From Chitinophaga pinensis (lineage in GTDB: Bacteria > Bacteroidota > Bacteroidia > Chitinophagales > Chitinophagaceae), in assembly GCA_902167325.1 (NCBI GenBank), contig LR632930.1, positions 6,216,001 to 6,280,000 on the forward strand: a stretch of DNA of 64,000 bases. The letters are read 5' to 3'. Below are positions 8,342 to 17,322 of the stretch, piece after piece; the first letter of the stretch is position 1; each line of letters starts with the position of its first letter. A model generated the notes under the pieces. That model was not told the DNA's origin and did no database searches. It saw nothing but the letters and a program-made list of their open reading frames with translations. A program made the translations under genes and the position numbers.

Positions 8342-8415
8342 GCCGTTACTTCCATCCTATTCCCTTTTACCGAACAACATTGTCAGCATCATCAATTCGT
8401 TAAACACGTAAAGGT

Positions 8416-8787
8416 TTGCAGGAAGAAGTAAAAGACATATCAGCGGAAATACCGCAGGAAAGCATACCGGCAGAGCCACGGAAGGAATGGCGGCTGCGGA
8501 TCAATTATAAAATGATCACCGGTAACCTTCCCTTCATCCTCTTCCTTGCCGTGGTGGCACTGGTGTATATCGCCAATAACCACCTCGCCGAAAAGAAGAT
8601 CATCCGGATCAACCGCCTCAGCCGGCAGATCAAGGAACTGAAATGGGAATATCTGAGCGTGAAAAGTGACCTGATGTTCCGCAGCAAACTGAGCGAAGTG
8701 AGCAAGGCCGTAGAGCCACTGGGATTGAAAGAGCTCAGCACCCCGCCCCAAAGGATCGAAACTGCTGCAACAAACACCGAGCAATAA
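8416..8787 (+). CDS. ftsL: FtsL-like cell division protein
   Basis: A 123-aa bitopic membrane protein in the ftsL position between rsmH and ftsI. It has a cytoplasmic stretch of about 37 residues, one transmembrane helix (38-56, ILFLAVVALVYIAN) and a heptad-rich coiled coil (about 58-92). This is the architecture of FtsL, which links FtsQ/B to FtsW/I at the septum. Sequence conservation in this family is low, so the call rests on topology and context. The start is TTG at 8416: an in-frame stop at 8401 precedes it with no ATG or GTG between, and the next ATG (codon 33) would remove most of the cytoplasmic part. Confidence 0.78.
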   Translation: MQEEVKDISAEIPQESIPAEPRKEWRLRINYKMITGNLPFILFLAVVALVYIANNHLAEKKIIRINRLSRQIKELKWEYLSVKSDLMFRSKLSEVSKAVEPLGLKELSTPPQRIETAATNTEQ

Positions 8788-8824
8788 AATTATCACACAC
8801 CGATACTGACATCTAACCCGGCAA

Positions 8825-10927
8825 ATGGAGATTAAGAAAGATATATTATGGCGGTCGTATTTATGCCTTATCGGCATGGGTATCTTCGCCGTCGCCATTA
8901 TCGGCAGGGTCGTTTTCCTCCAGCAGGTGGAAGGTACCTACTGGCGCAATATGTCTGACAGTCTCCACACTGCATACATGGATCTTGATGCAGACCGCGG
9001 CACCATCTACTCCGAAGAAGGCCGCATGCTCTCCACCTCCATCCCCTATTTCGATATCCGCATAGATTTTAAAGCAGACGGCCTGCAGGATAAAAAGAAG
9101 AACATCTTCAAAGAGAACGTGGATTCCCTTTCCCGCGCCCTCGCCACCCTGTTCATGGACCGTCCGGCTGCAGAGTATAAAAAACTCCTGCAGGAAGGGT
9201 TTAGGGAAAAAGACCGCTACTTCCTCCTCAAGCGCGATATCCGGTTCGACCAGTACCAGCAGCTGCGCACCTTCCCCATGTTCCGCCTGGGCCGCAACAA
9301 AGGCGGGATGATCGTGGAAACCAAGAACAAAAGGATCAACCCTTTCAAGCTGCTCGCCAACCGTACCATCGGCCTCGCCCGCACCAACTCACAGAACGTA
9401 GGCCTTGAAAATACTTATGACGCTTACCTCAGCGGCGTAACCGGTAAACGCCTCATGCGCCGCATCGCGGGTGGTACTTACATGCCCGTGGAAGGATATG
9501 ACATCGAACCGGAAAACGGTAAAGATGTAATCACTACCCTCGACGTAAACATGCAGGACATCGTGGAAACCGCCCTCATGCGTATGATGATCCAGAACGA
9601 ATGCGTTCACGGCACCGCCATCCTCATGGAAGTGAAAACAGGGAAAGTGAAAGCCATCGCTAACCTGGGCCGCCAGCCCGATGGCAACTACTGGGAAGAT
9701 ATGAACCACGCTATCCAGAAAGGGGAACCCGGTTCCACTTTCAAACTGGCTACCATGATTGCCCTGCTGGAAGACGGTTACATCACCCCCAACACCATGG
9801 TGGATCTGAACTACGGCCGCTGGCCCATCAACCGCCGGGTGGTTTACGATTCCGAACCGCATCACCTTACCACGGTAACCGTCAAACACGCGTTCGAGCG
9901 CAGCTCCAACGTAGCGATGGCCAAACTGGTATATCAATACTATCAGAAAAGACCGAATGATTTCTCTGCCCGCCTCCGCAAACTACAGCTCGATAAGCCT
10001 ACCGGCATCGACCTCGTTGGGGAAAGCACCCCGCAGATAAAGACCACGGCCAACAAAAGCTGGAGCGCCACCACCCTTCCGTGGATGGCTTTTGGCTATG
10101 AGGTAACACAAACACCGCTGCACACCGCCATGCTGTACAATGCAGTTGCCAACGGCGGCAAAATGATGAAGCCTTACCTCGTGAACAGTATCCGTGAATA
10201 CGGGCAACCGGTGAAAAACTTCGAGCCTGTGGTGATGATGGACAGCATCTGCTCCAACCGCACCCTTACAGCAGTACAGGATATGCTCGAAGGCGTTGTG
10301 CTGAAGGGCACCGCTGCCAAATTGCAGACTCCTTATTACCGCTTTGCCGGTAAAACCGGAACAGCGCTGATCGCTGATGGTAAAAGAGGATATGCAGATA
10401 AAATTTACCAGTCATCGTTCGCAGGGTATTTCCCGGCAGACGATCCGCAATACACCTGCGTGGTGGTAATCCGGAACAAGCCCCATGCCGCCAAATTCTA
10501 TGGCGGCTCCGTGGCAGGACCGGTTTTCCGTGAAGTGGCAGACAAACTGTACGCCCTCGCCGTGAAAAAGCCCCGCCAGCTGGCAGGTAACAGCGGGCTG
10601 GATTCCATGATGGCCATGAAAGGCGGTAAAGGCAGTGAATGGAAAAGCGTTGCCTCGGCCCTCAACCTGCCCTGGTCTGGCGCCCTCACCAGCAGCAACT
10701 GGGTGAGCGCCGATGTAAAAGGCAGCAAACTGACCTTTCAACCGGTAAACCAACAAAGCGGCACCGTTCCGGATGTAAAAGGAATGGGCCTGAAAGATGC
10801 GCTTTACCTGCTCGAGAATGCAGGACTGCGCGTAGTAATCCGCGGTGCGGGAAAAGTGACTGCACAGTCCCTGCCCGGCGGAACCAATATTGGAAAAGAA
10901 CAAACGATCATCATAGAACTGAGTTGA
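8825..10927 (+). CDS. ftsI: Division-specific penicillin-binding protein (FtsI/PBP3) with C-terminal PASTA domain
   Basis: A class B penicillin-binding protein that cross-links septal peptidoglycan together with FtsW. The 700-aa protein has one N-terminal transmembrane helix (about 13-32) and a dimerisation/pedestal domain beginning DADRGTIYSEEG (about 53-64). Its transpeptidase domain has the three catalytic motifs in order: STFK (Ser304, Lys307), SSN (360-362) and KTGT (510-513). The last 60 residues form a PASTA domain (VPDVKGMGLKDALYLLENAGL, of which VPDV is the start). PASTA domains are best known on Gram-positive PBP2x but also occur on Bacteroidota FtsI. The gene is 7 nt from murE. Confidence 0.95.
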   Translation: MEIKKDILWRSYLCLIGMGIFAVAIIGRVVFLQQVEGTYWRNMSDSLHTAYMDLDADRGTIYSEEGRMLSTSIPYFDIRIDFKADGLQDKKKNIFKENVDSLSRALATLFMDRPAAEYKKLLQEGFREKDRYFLLKRDIRFDQYQQLRTFPMFRLGRNKGGMIVETKNKRINPFKLLANRTIGLARTNSQNVGLENTYDAYLSGVTGKRLMRRIAGGTYMPVEGYDIEPENGKDVITTLDVNMQDIVETALMRMMIQNECVHGTAILMEVKTGKVKAIANLGRQPDGNYWEDMNHAIQKGEPGSTFKLATMIALLEDGYITPNTMVDLNYGRWPINRRVVYDSEPHHLTTVTVKHAFERSSNVAMAKLVYQYYQKRPNDFSARLRKLQLDKPTGIDLVGESTPQIKTTANKSWSATTLPWMAFGYEVTQTPLHTAMLYNAVANGGKMMKPYLVNSIREYGQPVKNFEPVVMMDSICSNRTLTAVQDMLEGVVLKGTAAKLQTPYYRFAGKTGTALIADGKRGYADKIYQSSFAGYFPADDPQYTCVVVIRNKPHAAKFYGGSVAGPVFREVADKLYALAVKKPRQLAGNSGLDSMMAMKGGKGSEWKSVASALNLPWSGALTSSNWVSADVKGSKLTFQPVNQQSGTVPDVKGMGLKDALYLLENAGLRVVIRGAGKVTAQSLPGGTNIGKEQTIIIELS

Positions 10928-10934
10928 TTTTGAT

Positions 10935-12401
10935 ATGAAGACGCTGCGGGACATATTATACCAGGTTCAGATCATGGACGTACATGGCAATAACGACATT
11001 GCCATTCATGCGTTGCATATCGACTCACGCCAGGTGAAGCCGGGCGATGCCTTTATCGCTATACGCGGAGCTGCTGCCGATGGGCATGCCTATATCTCCA
11101 AAGCTGTAGCACAAGGTGCAATGGCCGTAGTATGTGAGGAACTCCCCGAAGTGATGGCGGCAGATGTTTGTTATATACAGGTTGCCAACAGCCACCAGGC
11201 TGCCGGCGTTATGGCGGGCAACTTCTACGACAATCCCTCGCGGAAGCTGAAACTGGTGGGCGTTACCGGTACCAATGGTAAAACCACCGTTGCCACGCTC
11301 CTCTTTCGCCTGTACACCGAAATGGGCCATCACTGCGGACTGCTCTCTACCGTGCAGAACCAGATCGGTGACCGCATTGTTCCTGCCACACACACCACTC
11401 CTGACCCGGTGAATCTCAATGCACTGCTGGCAGACATGGTGAACGACGGCTGCAACTATGCTTTCATGGAAGTAAGCTCTCACGCCATTCACCAACAGCG
11501 TATAGCAGGACTGCAATTCGCCGGTGGCATTTTTACGAACATCACACACGACCATCTTGATTATCACAAAACGTTCGATGAATATATCAAGGTAAAGAAA
11601 TCATTTTTCGACAACCTGCCTAATACCGCTTTTGCGCTCACCAATCTGGACGACAAGCGAGGCAACGTGATGCTGCAAAATACGAAGGCCCGTAAAGCTA
11701 CCTACAGTTTGCGCACTATGGCCGAGTTCAAAGGCAAGATTCTTGAAAACAACCTTACCGGACTGGTCATGCAGGTGGGCAATAAAGATGTTCACTTCCG
11801 CCTCATCGGTGAGTTCAATGCTTATAACCTCCTTGCAGTGTACGGCGCCGCCGTGCTGCTGGGCGATGATAAAGACAGCATACTGGCAGCACTCAGCAAT
11901 TTGCAGGGAGCCGAAGGCCGGTTTGATTACATCGTTTCAAAAAACGACCGCATCATTGGTATCGTGGATTACGCCCATACACCTGATGCGCTCCTTAACG
12001 TACTGGCTACCATTAAAAACCTGCGTCAGGGTCACGAGCAGATCATCACTGTGGTGGGCTGCGGGGGAGACCGGGATACGACCAAACGCCCCATCATGGG
12101 CGAAGTTGCCGCCGAACATTCTGACAAGGCCATTTTTACGTCAGACAATCCCCGGTCGGAAGACGCGGGAGCTATTATCCGGCAGATGGAAGAAGGAGTG
12201 AATGTGACCCAGCGTAAGAAAACGCTCTCCATCGCAGACCGTCACGAAGCCATTAAAACCGCCGTAAGTCTCGCGAAACCGGAGGATATCATCCTCATCG
12301 CGGGTAAAGGGCATGAAAAATACCAGGAGATCCATGGTGTAAAGCATCCGTTCGATGATAAACAGGTGCTCCGTGAATTACTGGAAATGTTTGATAAATA
12401 G
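10935..12401 (+). CDS. murE: UDP-N-acetylmuramoyl-L-alanyl-D-glutamate-2,6-diaminopimelate ligase
   Basis: MurE adds the third amino acid to the peptidoglycan stem peptide. The 488-aa protein shows the Mur-ligase ATP-binding P-loop GTNGKTT (residues 112-118), the middle-domain motif HAIHQQR, and the domain-3 motif DNPR (404-407). DNPR is the known determinant of meso-diaminopimelate specificity (lysine-type enzymes carry other residues), so the cell wall should be of the mDAP type. Mur ligases also need a carbamylated lysine in the central domain. Spacing to the neighbouring genes is 7 and 17 nt. Confidence 0.97.
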   Translation: MKTLRDILYQVQIMDVHGNNDIAIHALHIDSRQVKPGDAFIAIRGAAADGHAYISKAVAQGAMAVVCEELPEVMAADVCYIQVANSHQAAGVMAGNFYDNPSRKLKLVGVTGTNGKTTVATLLFRLYTEMGHHCGLLSTVQNQIGDRIVPATHTTPDPVNLNALLADMVNDGCNYAFMEVSSHAIHQQRIAGLQFAGGIFTNITHDHLDYHKTFDEYIKVKKSFFDNLPNTAFALTNLDDKRGNVMLQNTKARKATYSLRTMAEFKGKILENNLTGLVMQVGNKDVHFRLIGEFNAYNLLAVYGAAVLLGDDKDSILAALSNLQGAEGRFDYIVSKNDRIIGIVDYAHTPDALLNVLATIKNLRQGHEQIITVVGCGGDRDTTKRPIMGEVAAEHSDKAIFTSDNPRSEDAGAIIRQMEEGVNVTQRKKTLSIADRHEAIKTAVSLAKPEDIILIAGKGHEKYQEIHGVKHPFDDKQVLRELLEMFDK

Positions 12402-12418
12402 AAGATCACGATCATTAT

Positions 12419-13669
12419 ATGTTATACTATCTGTTCACTTATCTTAAAAACGAGTTCAACTACACCGGTACCGGTATGTGGCAATTCATCACATTCCGCG
12501 TAACCATGGCGTTGCTGCTCTCCCTCGTGATCTCCCTCCTGCTGGGCAAGCGTATTGTAAAATACCTGCAGCGCAAGCAGATCGGGGAAACCATCCGCGA
12601 CCTCGGCCTGGCCGGTGAACAAACCAAGAAAGGTACTCCCACCATGGGCGGCCTTATCATCCTTTCCGCCATCGTGATCCCCACCCTGCTGTTTGCAAGG
12701 GTGATGAACGTGTATATCCTCCTGATCCTGCTCTGCACCATCTGGCTGGGACTGATCGGGTTTATCGACGACTATATCAAGGTATTCAAGAAGAATAAAG
12801 AAGGGCTGGCCGGGAGGTTCAAAATCCTCGGTCAGGTGGGCCTCGGCCTCATCGTAGGTACCACCCTGTATTTCAATAACAATGTGGTGATGAGCCGTGA
12901 GATCATGGACGGGAAGAAGCTGGCTCCTTACGAGAAAGTAGTGAGTAACGAGCGCACTACCCCTGACGGGCATCGCTTTGTGGATGTAAAAACCCCTATC
13001 ACCACTATTCCTTTCGTTAAGAACCACGAGTTCAACTATAGCAAACTCATTTCCTGGATGGGCCCCGGTGCCGAGAAGTTCACCTTCGTGATCTACATCC
13101 TTATCGTGATCATCATTATTACGGCGGTATCGAACGGGGCGAATATAACAGACGGGCTTGACGGGCTGGCCACGGGCGTATCTGCAGTAATAGGCGTGTG
13201 CCTTGGGATATTCGCTTATGTAAGCGGTAACATCCAGTTCGCGGAATACCTGAATATCATGTATATCCCCAACCTCGGCGAGCTTTCGATCTTCATTGCA
13301 GCGTTTGTTGGGGCCTGTGTGGGTTTCCTATGGTATAATGCTTACCCTGCCCAGGTTTTCATGGGTGATACGGGGAGCCTTGCACTGGGAGGCATCATCG
13401 CTTCCCTTGCCATTATCGTTAGAAAAGAATTGCTGATCCCGATCTTCTGCGGCGTATTCCTTGTGGAAAACCTCAGTGTGATGATCCAGGTGGCATATTT
13501 CAAATACACGAAGAAAAAATACGGCGAAGGCCGCCGCGTGTTCCTGATGAGCCCGCTGCACCACCATTACCAGAAACTCGGCTATCACGAAAGCAAGATT
13601 GCCGTGCGCTTCTGGATCGTAACGATTATGTGCGTCGTATTTGCCATCGCAACCCTAAAAATGCGTTAA
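12419..13669 (+). CDS. mraY: Phospho-N-acetylmuramoyl-pentapeptide transferase
   Basis: MraY transfers phospho-MurNAc-pentapeptide from UDP to undecaprenyl phosphate, making lipid I in the inner membrane. The protein is 416 aa with about ten transmembrane helices. It shows the cytoplasmic KKGTPTMGG motif (residues about 71-79), FIDDYIK (about 116-122) with the catalytic aspartates, NITDGLDGLA (about 241-250) and MSPLHHHY (about 376-383). It is about 55 residues longer than the E. coli enzyme, mainly through a hydrophilic insertion around residues 150-205. Such longer MraY proteins are usual in Bacteroidota. Confidence 0.96.
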   Translation: MLYYLFTYLKNEFNYTGTGMWQFITFRVTMALLLSLVISLLLGKRIVKYLQRKQIGETIRDLGLAGEQTKKGTPTMGGLIILSAIVIPTLLFARVMNVYILLILLCTIWLGLIGFIDDYIKVFKKNKEGLAGRFKILGQVGLGLIVGTTLYFNNNVVMSREIMDGKKLAPYEKVVSNERTTPDGHRFVDVKTPITTIPFVKNHEFNYSKLISWMGPGAEKFTFVIYILIVIIIITAVSNGANITDGLDGLATGVSAVIGVCLGIFAYVSGNIQFAEYLNIMYIPNLGELSIFIAAFVGACVGFLWYNAYPAQVFMGDTGSLALGGIIASLAIIVRKELLIPIFCGVFLVENLSVMIQVAYFKYTKKKYGEGRRVFLMSPLHHHYQKLGYHESKIAVRFWIVTIMCVVFAIATLKMR

Positions 13670-13676
13670 CAGGACT

Positions 13677-15020
13677 ATGAATAAACTCGTTATCCTTGGA
13701 GCCGGAGAAAGCGGAATTGGTGCAGCCCTGCTGGGAAAAAAGCAGGGTTACGAGGTCTTCGTGTCCGACGGTGGCGCTATCAAAGACCTTTACAAGCAGG
13801 AACTGGCTGTGAATAATATACCCTTCGAAGAAGGGCATCACTCCTGGGACGTGATCCTTGCGGCCGACGAGATCGTGAAATCTCCCGGCATCCCTGAGAA
13901 AACGGAGCTGATGAAAAAGATACGTGAGCGTGGTGTACGGGTTATTTCCGAGATCGAGTTTGCATGGCGGTTCAGTAAAGACAGCAGCAAAATAATTGCC
14001 ATCACCGGAAGCAACGGTAAAAGCACTACCACTGCCCTCACCCATCACATCTTCAGAACCGCCGGCCTAAACGCCGCGCTGGTTGGAAATATTGGTGTCA
14101 GCTACGCCAAGCAGGTAGCCTCGGGGCATTCGGATTATTATGTGGTGGAAGTGAGCAGCTTTCAGCTCGATGATATCGTGGATTTCAAACCCAACGTAGC
14201 TATTCTGCTCAATATTACCCCGGACCATCTGGACCGGTACGACTATAAAATGGAGAACTATGTGGAGAGCAAATTCCGCATTGCCATGAATCAGACGAAG
14301 GAAGATTATTTTATTTATTGTATAGACGACCCGTTGATACGGGAACATTTAGCAAAGAAACCCATTTATTCTACAACAATACCTTTTAGCATTATGGAAC
14401 AACTGAAAGAAGGTGGATTCATCGCGAACGACCAGCTGAACATCCAGGTAAAAGAAGAAGAACCGGTAATAATGTCGATGTACGACCTGGCATTAAAAGG
14501 TAAGCATAATCTGTATAATTCAATGGCAGCAGGGATAGCAGGCCGCACGATGGATATCCGGAAAGAGAAGATCCGGGAGAGCCTCAGCACGTTCTCCAGT
14601 CTGGAACACAGGATGGAATACGTAGCCACCGTGCGCGGAGTGGATTTTATCAACGACAGTAAAGCCACCAACGTGAACAGCGTATGGTTTGCCCTCGAAA
14701 GCATGGAACGCCCCGTGATCCTCATCATGGGCGGTGTGGACAAAGGCAATGACTACGACGCTATCCGTGAGCTGGTTCGGGAAAAAGTGAAAGCGATCGT
14801 TTGTCTGGGTGTCGATAACCGCCCCATTCACGAAGCCCTTTCCAAGGATATGGAGGTAATGATCAACACGGACAACATGAAGGATGCCGTGGGTCAGGCC
14901 TTTAACCTGGCAAGCAAGGGTGATGTGGTATTGCTTTCCCCCGCCTGTGCAAGCTTTGACCTCTTCAAGAATTATGAAGAAAGAGGCCGCAGCTTTAAGG
15001 ATGCGGTAAGAGAACTCTAA
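13677..15020 (+). CDS. murD: UDP-N-acetylmuramoyl-L-alanine-D-glutamate ligase
   Basis: MurD adds D-glutamate to UDP-MurNAc-L-alanine. The 447-aa protein begins with a Rossmann domain (VILGAGESGIGAALL, residues about 4-18, binding the UDP moiety). It carries the ATP P-loop GSNGKST (111-117), the NITPDHLDRY motif (about 179-188) of the central domain and INDSKATNVNSV (about 324-335), which is typical of MurD. It follows mraY by 7 nt. The MurE step precedes it in gene order but follows it in the pathway. Confidence 0.96.
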   Translation: MNKLVILGAGESGIGAALLGKKQGYEVFVSDGGAIKDLYKQELAVNNIPFEEGHHSWDVILAADEIVKSPGIPEKTELMKKIRERGVRVISEIEFAWRFSKDSSKIIAITGSNGKSTTTALTHHIFRTAGLNAALVGNIGVSYAKQVASGHSDYYVVEVSSFQLDDIVDFKPNVAILLNITPDHLDRYDYKMENYVESKFRIAMNQTKEDYFIYCIDDPLIREHLAKKPIYSTTIPFSIMEQLKEGGFIANDQLNIQVKEEEPVIMSMYDLALKGKHNLYNSMAAGIAGRTMDIRKEKIRESLSTFSSLEHRMEYVATVRGVDFINDSKATNVNSVWFALESMERPVILIMGGVDKGNDYDAIRELVREKVKAIVCLGVDNRPIHEALSKDMEVMINTDNMKDAVGQAFNLASKGDVVLLSPACASFDLFKNYEERGRSFKDAVREL

Positions 15021-15038
15021 CAATAAAAAAGGAACAAC

Positions 15039-16205
15039 GTGAACAACTTGCTTCAAAAGACGAAAGGCGACAAGGTGATATGGACGATCGTGTTCTTCCT
15101 CTCTGCAGTAAGCTTGTTGGCAGTATACAGTTCCACAGGCTCTTTGGCATACCGCGTTTACAGCGGGCATACGGAATACTACCTGTTCAAACAGTTGTCA
15201 GTATTGATCCTCGGGATTCTTATCATCTATTTCGCCCACCGGGTGAATTACACGATATACTCCCGGGTGGCGCAGATCGGATTCTTATTATCCATCCCGC
15301 TGCTGATCTATACGCTGGCATTCGGCTCCAATCTGAACGATGCGAGCCGCTGGATCAAGCTACCGGTAATCAACCTGACGTTTCAAACGTCAGATATTGC
15401 CAAGCTGGCCCTGTTCATGTACGTAGCGCGCCAGCTGTCTAAAAAACAGAATAACATTACCGACTTCAGGAAAGGTTTCTTACCGATCATCCTGCCGGTA
15501 GCTATTATTTGCGCGCTGATCATGCCCGCCAACATGTCTACCGCCCTGTTGCTGGGTGCCAGCTGCATGCTGTTATGCTTTATCGGCCGCGTGCCGCTGA
15601 AGTACCTGGCGGGTATGGTTGCAGCAGGTATTGTGCTGGTGGTGCTGATGTTTGGTGTTGCGAAGCTCACGGGTATGGAAGGCCGTACTAAAACATGGCT
15701 GAACCGTATCGAGAGTTTCACCGCTAAAGAAGCACACGAAGAGCCTTATCAGGTGCAGCAGGCGAAGATCGGGATTGTGAATGGAGGGCTGCTCGGAAAG
15801 GGACCCGGAAACAGTACGGCGAGAAATTTTCTCCCGCACCCATATTCCGATTTTATTTTTGCGATAATTCTTGAAGAGTATGGTATCTTTGGCGCCTTTT
15901 TAGTGATGGGCGCGTACCTCATTTTACTCCTCAGAAGTATCCGGATTTTTAAGAATTGTCCGTATGCCTTTGGTGCATTTCTGGCCCTGGGTCTGAGCGT
16001 AACGCTGGTAATACAGGCACTGATGCATATGGCCGTGAATGTGAATCTTTTACCGGTAACGGGGCTAACGCTGCCGCTGGTAAGTATGGGCGGATCATCC
16101 GTGATCTTCACCAGTCTGTCCATCGGTATCATCCTCAGTGTATCACGGCATGTGGAAGAAGCGGAAAATAAACAGGCGGAAGCTGCCCAGGCAGTGGCCG
16201 CATAA
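15039..16205 (+). CDS. ftsW: SEDS-family peptidoglycan glycosyltransferase FtsW
   Basis: A polytopic membrane protein of 388 aa with about ten transmembrane helices, belonging to the SEDS family (FtsW/RodA/SpoVE), which polymerises lipid II into glycan strands. Seen motifs are the periplasmic loop NDASRWIKLPVINLTFQ near residues 88-104, VQQAKIGIVNGGLLGKGPGNS (I cite only GGLLGKGPG), HPYSDFIFAIILEE near 267, and the C-terminal LPLVSMGGSS. The position between murD and murG and the pairing with ftsI argue for FtsW rather than RodA. The start is GTG at 15039; an in-frame ATG upstream is not available. Confidence 0.94.
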   Translation: MNNLLQKTKGDKVIWTIVFFLSAVSLLAVYSSTGSLAYRVYSGHTEYYLFKQLSVLILGILIIYFAHRVNYTIYSRVAQIGFLLSIPLLIYTLAFGSNLNDASRWIKLPVINLTFQTSDIAKLALFMYVARQLSKKQNNITDFRKGFLPIILPVAIICALIMPANMSTALLLGASCMLLCFIGRVPLKYLAGMVAAGIVLVVLMFGVAKLTGMEGRTKTWLNRIESFTAKEAHEEPYQVQQAKIGIVNGGLLGKGPGNSTARNFLPHPYSDFIFAIILEEYGIFGAFLVMGAYLILLLRSIRIFKNCPYAFGAFLALGLSVTLVIQALMHMAVNVNLLPVTGLTLPLVSMGGSSVIFTSLSIGIILSVSRHVEEAENKQAEAAQAVAA

Positions 16206-16223
16206 ATATATAAACTGAACTAT

Positions 16224-17318
16224 TTGGCACACAAGATTATCATAGCAGGTGGAGGAACAGGAGGGCATATCTTCCCGGCCATCGCCATTGCCAACGCCAT
16301 CCGCAAGATTGAAGCGGATGCGGAGATTCTTTTTGTGGGTGCTAAAGGCAAAATGGAAATGGAGAAGGTGCCCCAGGCAGGGTATCCCATCGAAGGACTG
16401 GAGATCGCCGGATTCAACCGCAGCAATATCTTTAAAAACATCCTGCTGCCTTTCAAGCTGTTGAAAAGTCTCCGCGATGCACGCAACATCCTCCGCCGCT
16501 TCCAACCCGATGCAGTGGTAGGTGTTGGTGGTTACGCCAGCTTCCCCATTCTCCGGAAAGCACAGAAAATGGGCATTCCCACCCTCATACAGGAACAGAA
16601 TTCCTATGCGGGCAAAAGCAATAAAATCCTCGGCAGGAAAGCCAACGTCATTTGCGTTGGTTATGAAGGAATGGAATCCTTCTTCCCTGCTGATAAAATA
16701 TTATACACCGGCAACCCCGTGCGCGGGTCCATCACGCAGAGTGCAGTCGCGAAAGACGAAGCGATGCGCCACTTCGGTCTCATGATGGGCAAACCCACGC
16801 TGTTTGCCGTAGGTGGCAGCCTCGGAGCGAAGTCTATCAACGAAGCCCTCCTGCCCCACCTCGCGGGTTTCGTGAATAAAGACATACAGCTGATCTGGCA
16901 AACCGGGAAGCCGTATTACGAAACCGCCAAAGCTGCCGCGGCACCCTTTGCCACGCATGTGAAAGTATATGACTTCATCAATGTCATGGACTTTGCATAC
17001 AAAGCTGCAGATGCCGTTATCTCCCGCGCAGGCGCCCTCGCCATCGCGGAGTTATGCGTTGCGCAGAAACCCGTGATCTTCGTGCCTTATCCTTTTGCGG
17101 CAGAAGACCACCAGACTAAAAACGCGGAAAGCCTCGTGCACAAAAATGCCGCGTTGCTTATTCCAGACAATGAAGCAGGCGCCAAACTGGCTAACGAAGC
17201 TTTAAGCCTCGTACAGAATAAAGCGCTGATGCAACAGCTCGAAACAAACATCGCCCCCCTGGGCAACAAAAACGCAGATATGACCATCGCCCGTGCAGTG
17301 CTCGGGCTGATAAAATAA
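16224..17318 (+). CDS. murG: UDP-N-acetylglucosamine-N-acetylmuramyl-(pentapeptide) pyrophosphoryl-undecaprenol GlcNAc transferase
   Basis: MurG is the GT28 glycosyltransferase that converts lipid I to lipid II on the cytoplasmic face of the membrane. The 364-aa protein has the GGGTGGH loop (residues 9-15), the GVGGYASFP motif (about 100-108), LIQEQN (about 120-125), FAVGGSLGAKSIN (about 194-206) and the nucleotide-binding ISRAGALAIAEL (about 260-271). The only available start before the conserved IIIAGGG strand is TTG at 16224. It is separated from murC by 4 nt. Confidence 0.96.
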   Translation: MAHKIIIAGGGTGGHIFPAIAIANAIRKIEADAEILFVGAKGKMEMEKVPQAGYPIEGLEIAGFNRSNIFKNILLPFKLLKSLRDARNILRRFQPDAVVGVGGYASFPILRKAQKMGIPTLIQEQNSYAGKSNKILGRKANVICVGYEGMESFFPADKILYTGNPVRGSITQSAVAKDEAMRHFGLMMGKPTLFAVGGSLGAKSINEALLPHLAGFVNKDIQLIWQTGKPYYETAKAAAAPFATHVKVYDFINVMDFAYKAADAVISRAGALAIAELCVAQKPVIFVPYPFAAEDHQTKNAESLVHKNAALLIPDNEAGAKLANEALSLVQNKALMQQLETNIAPLGNKNADMTIARAVLGLIK

Positions 17319-17322
17319 CAGG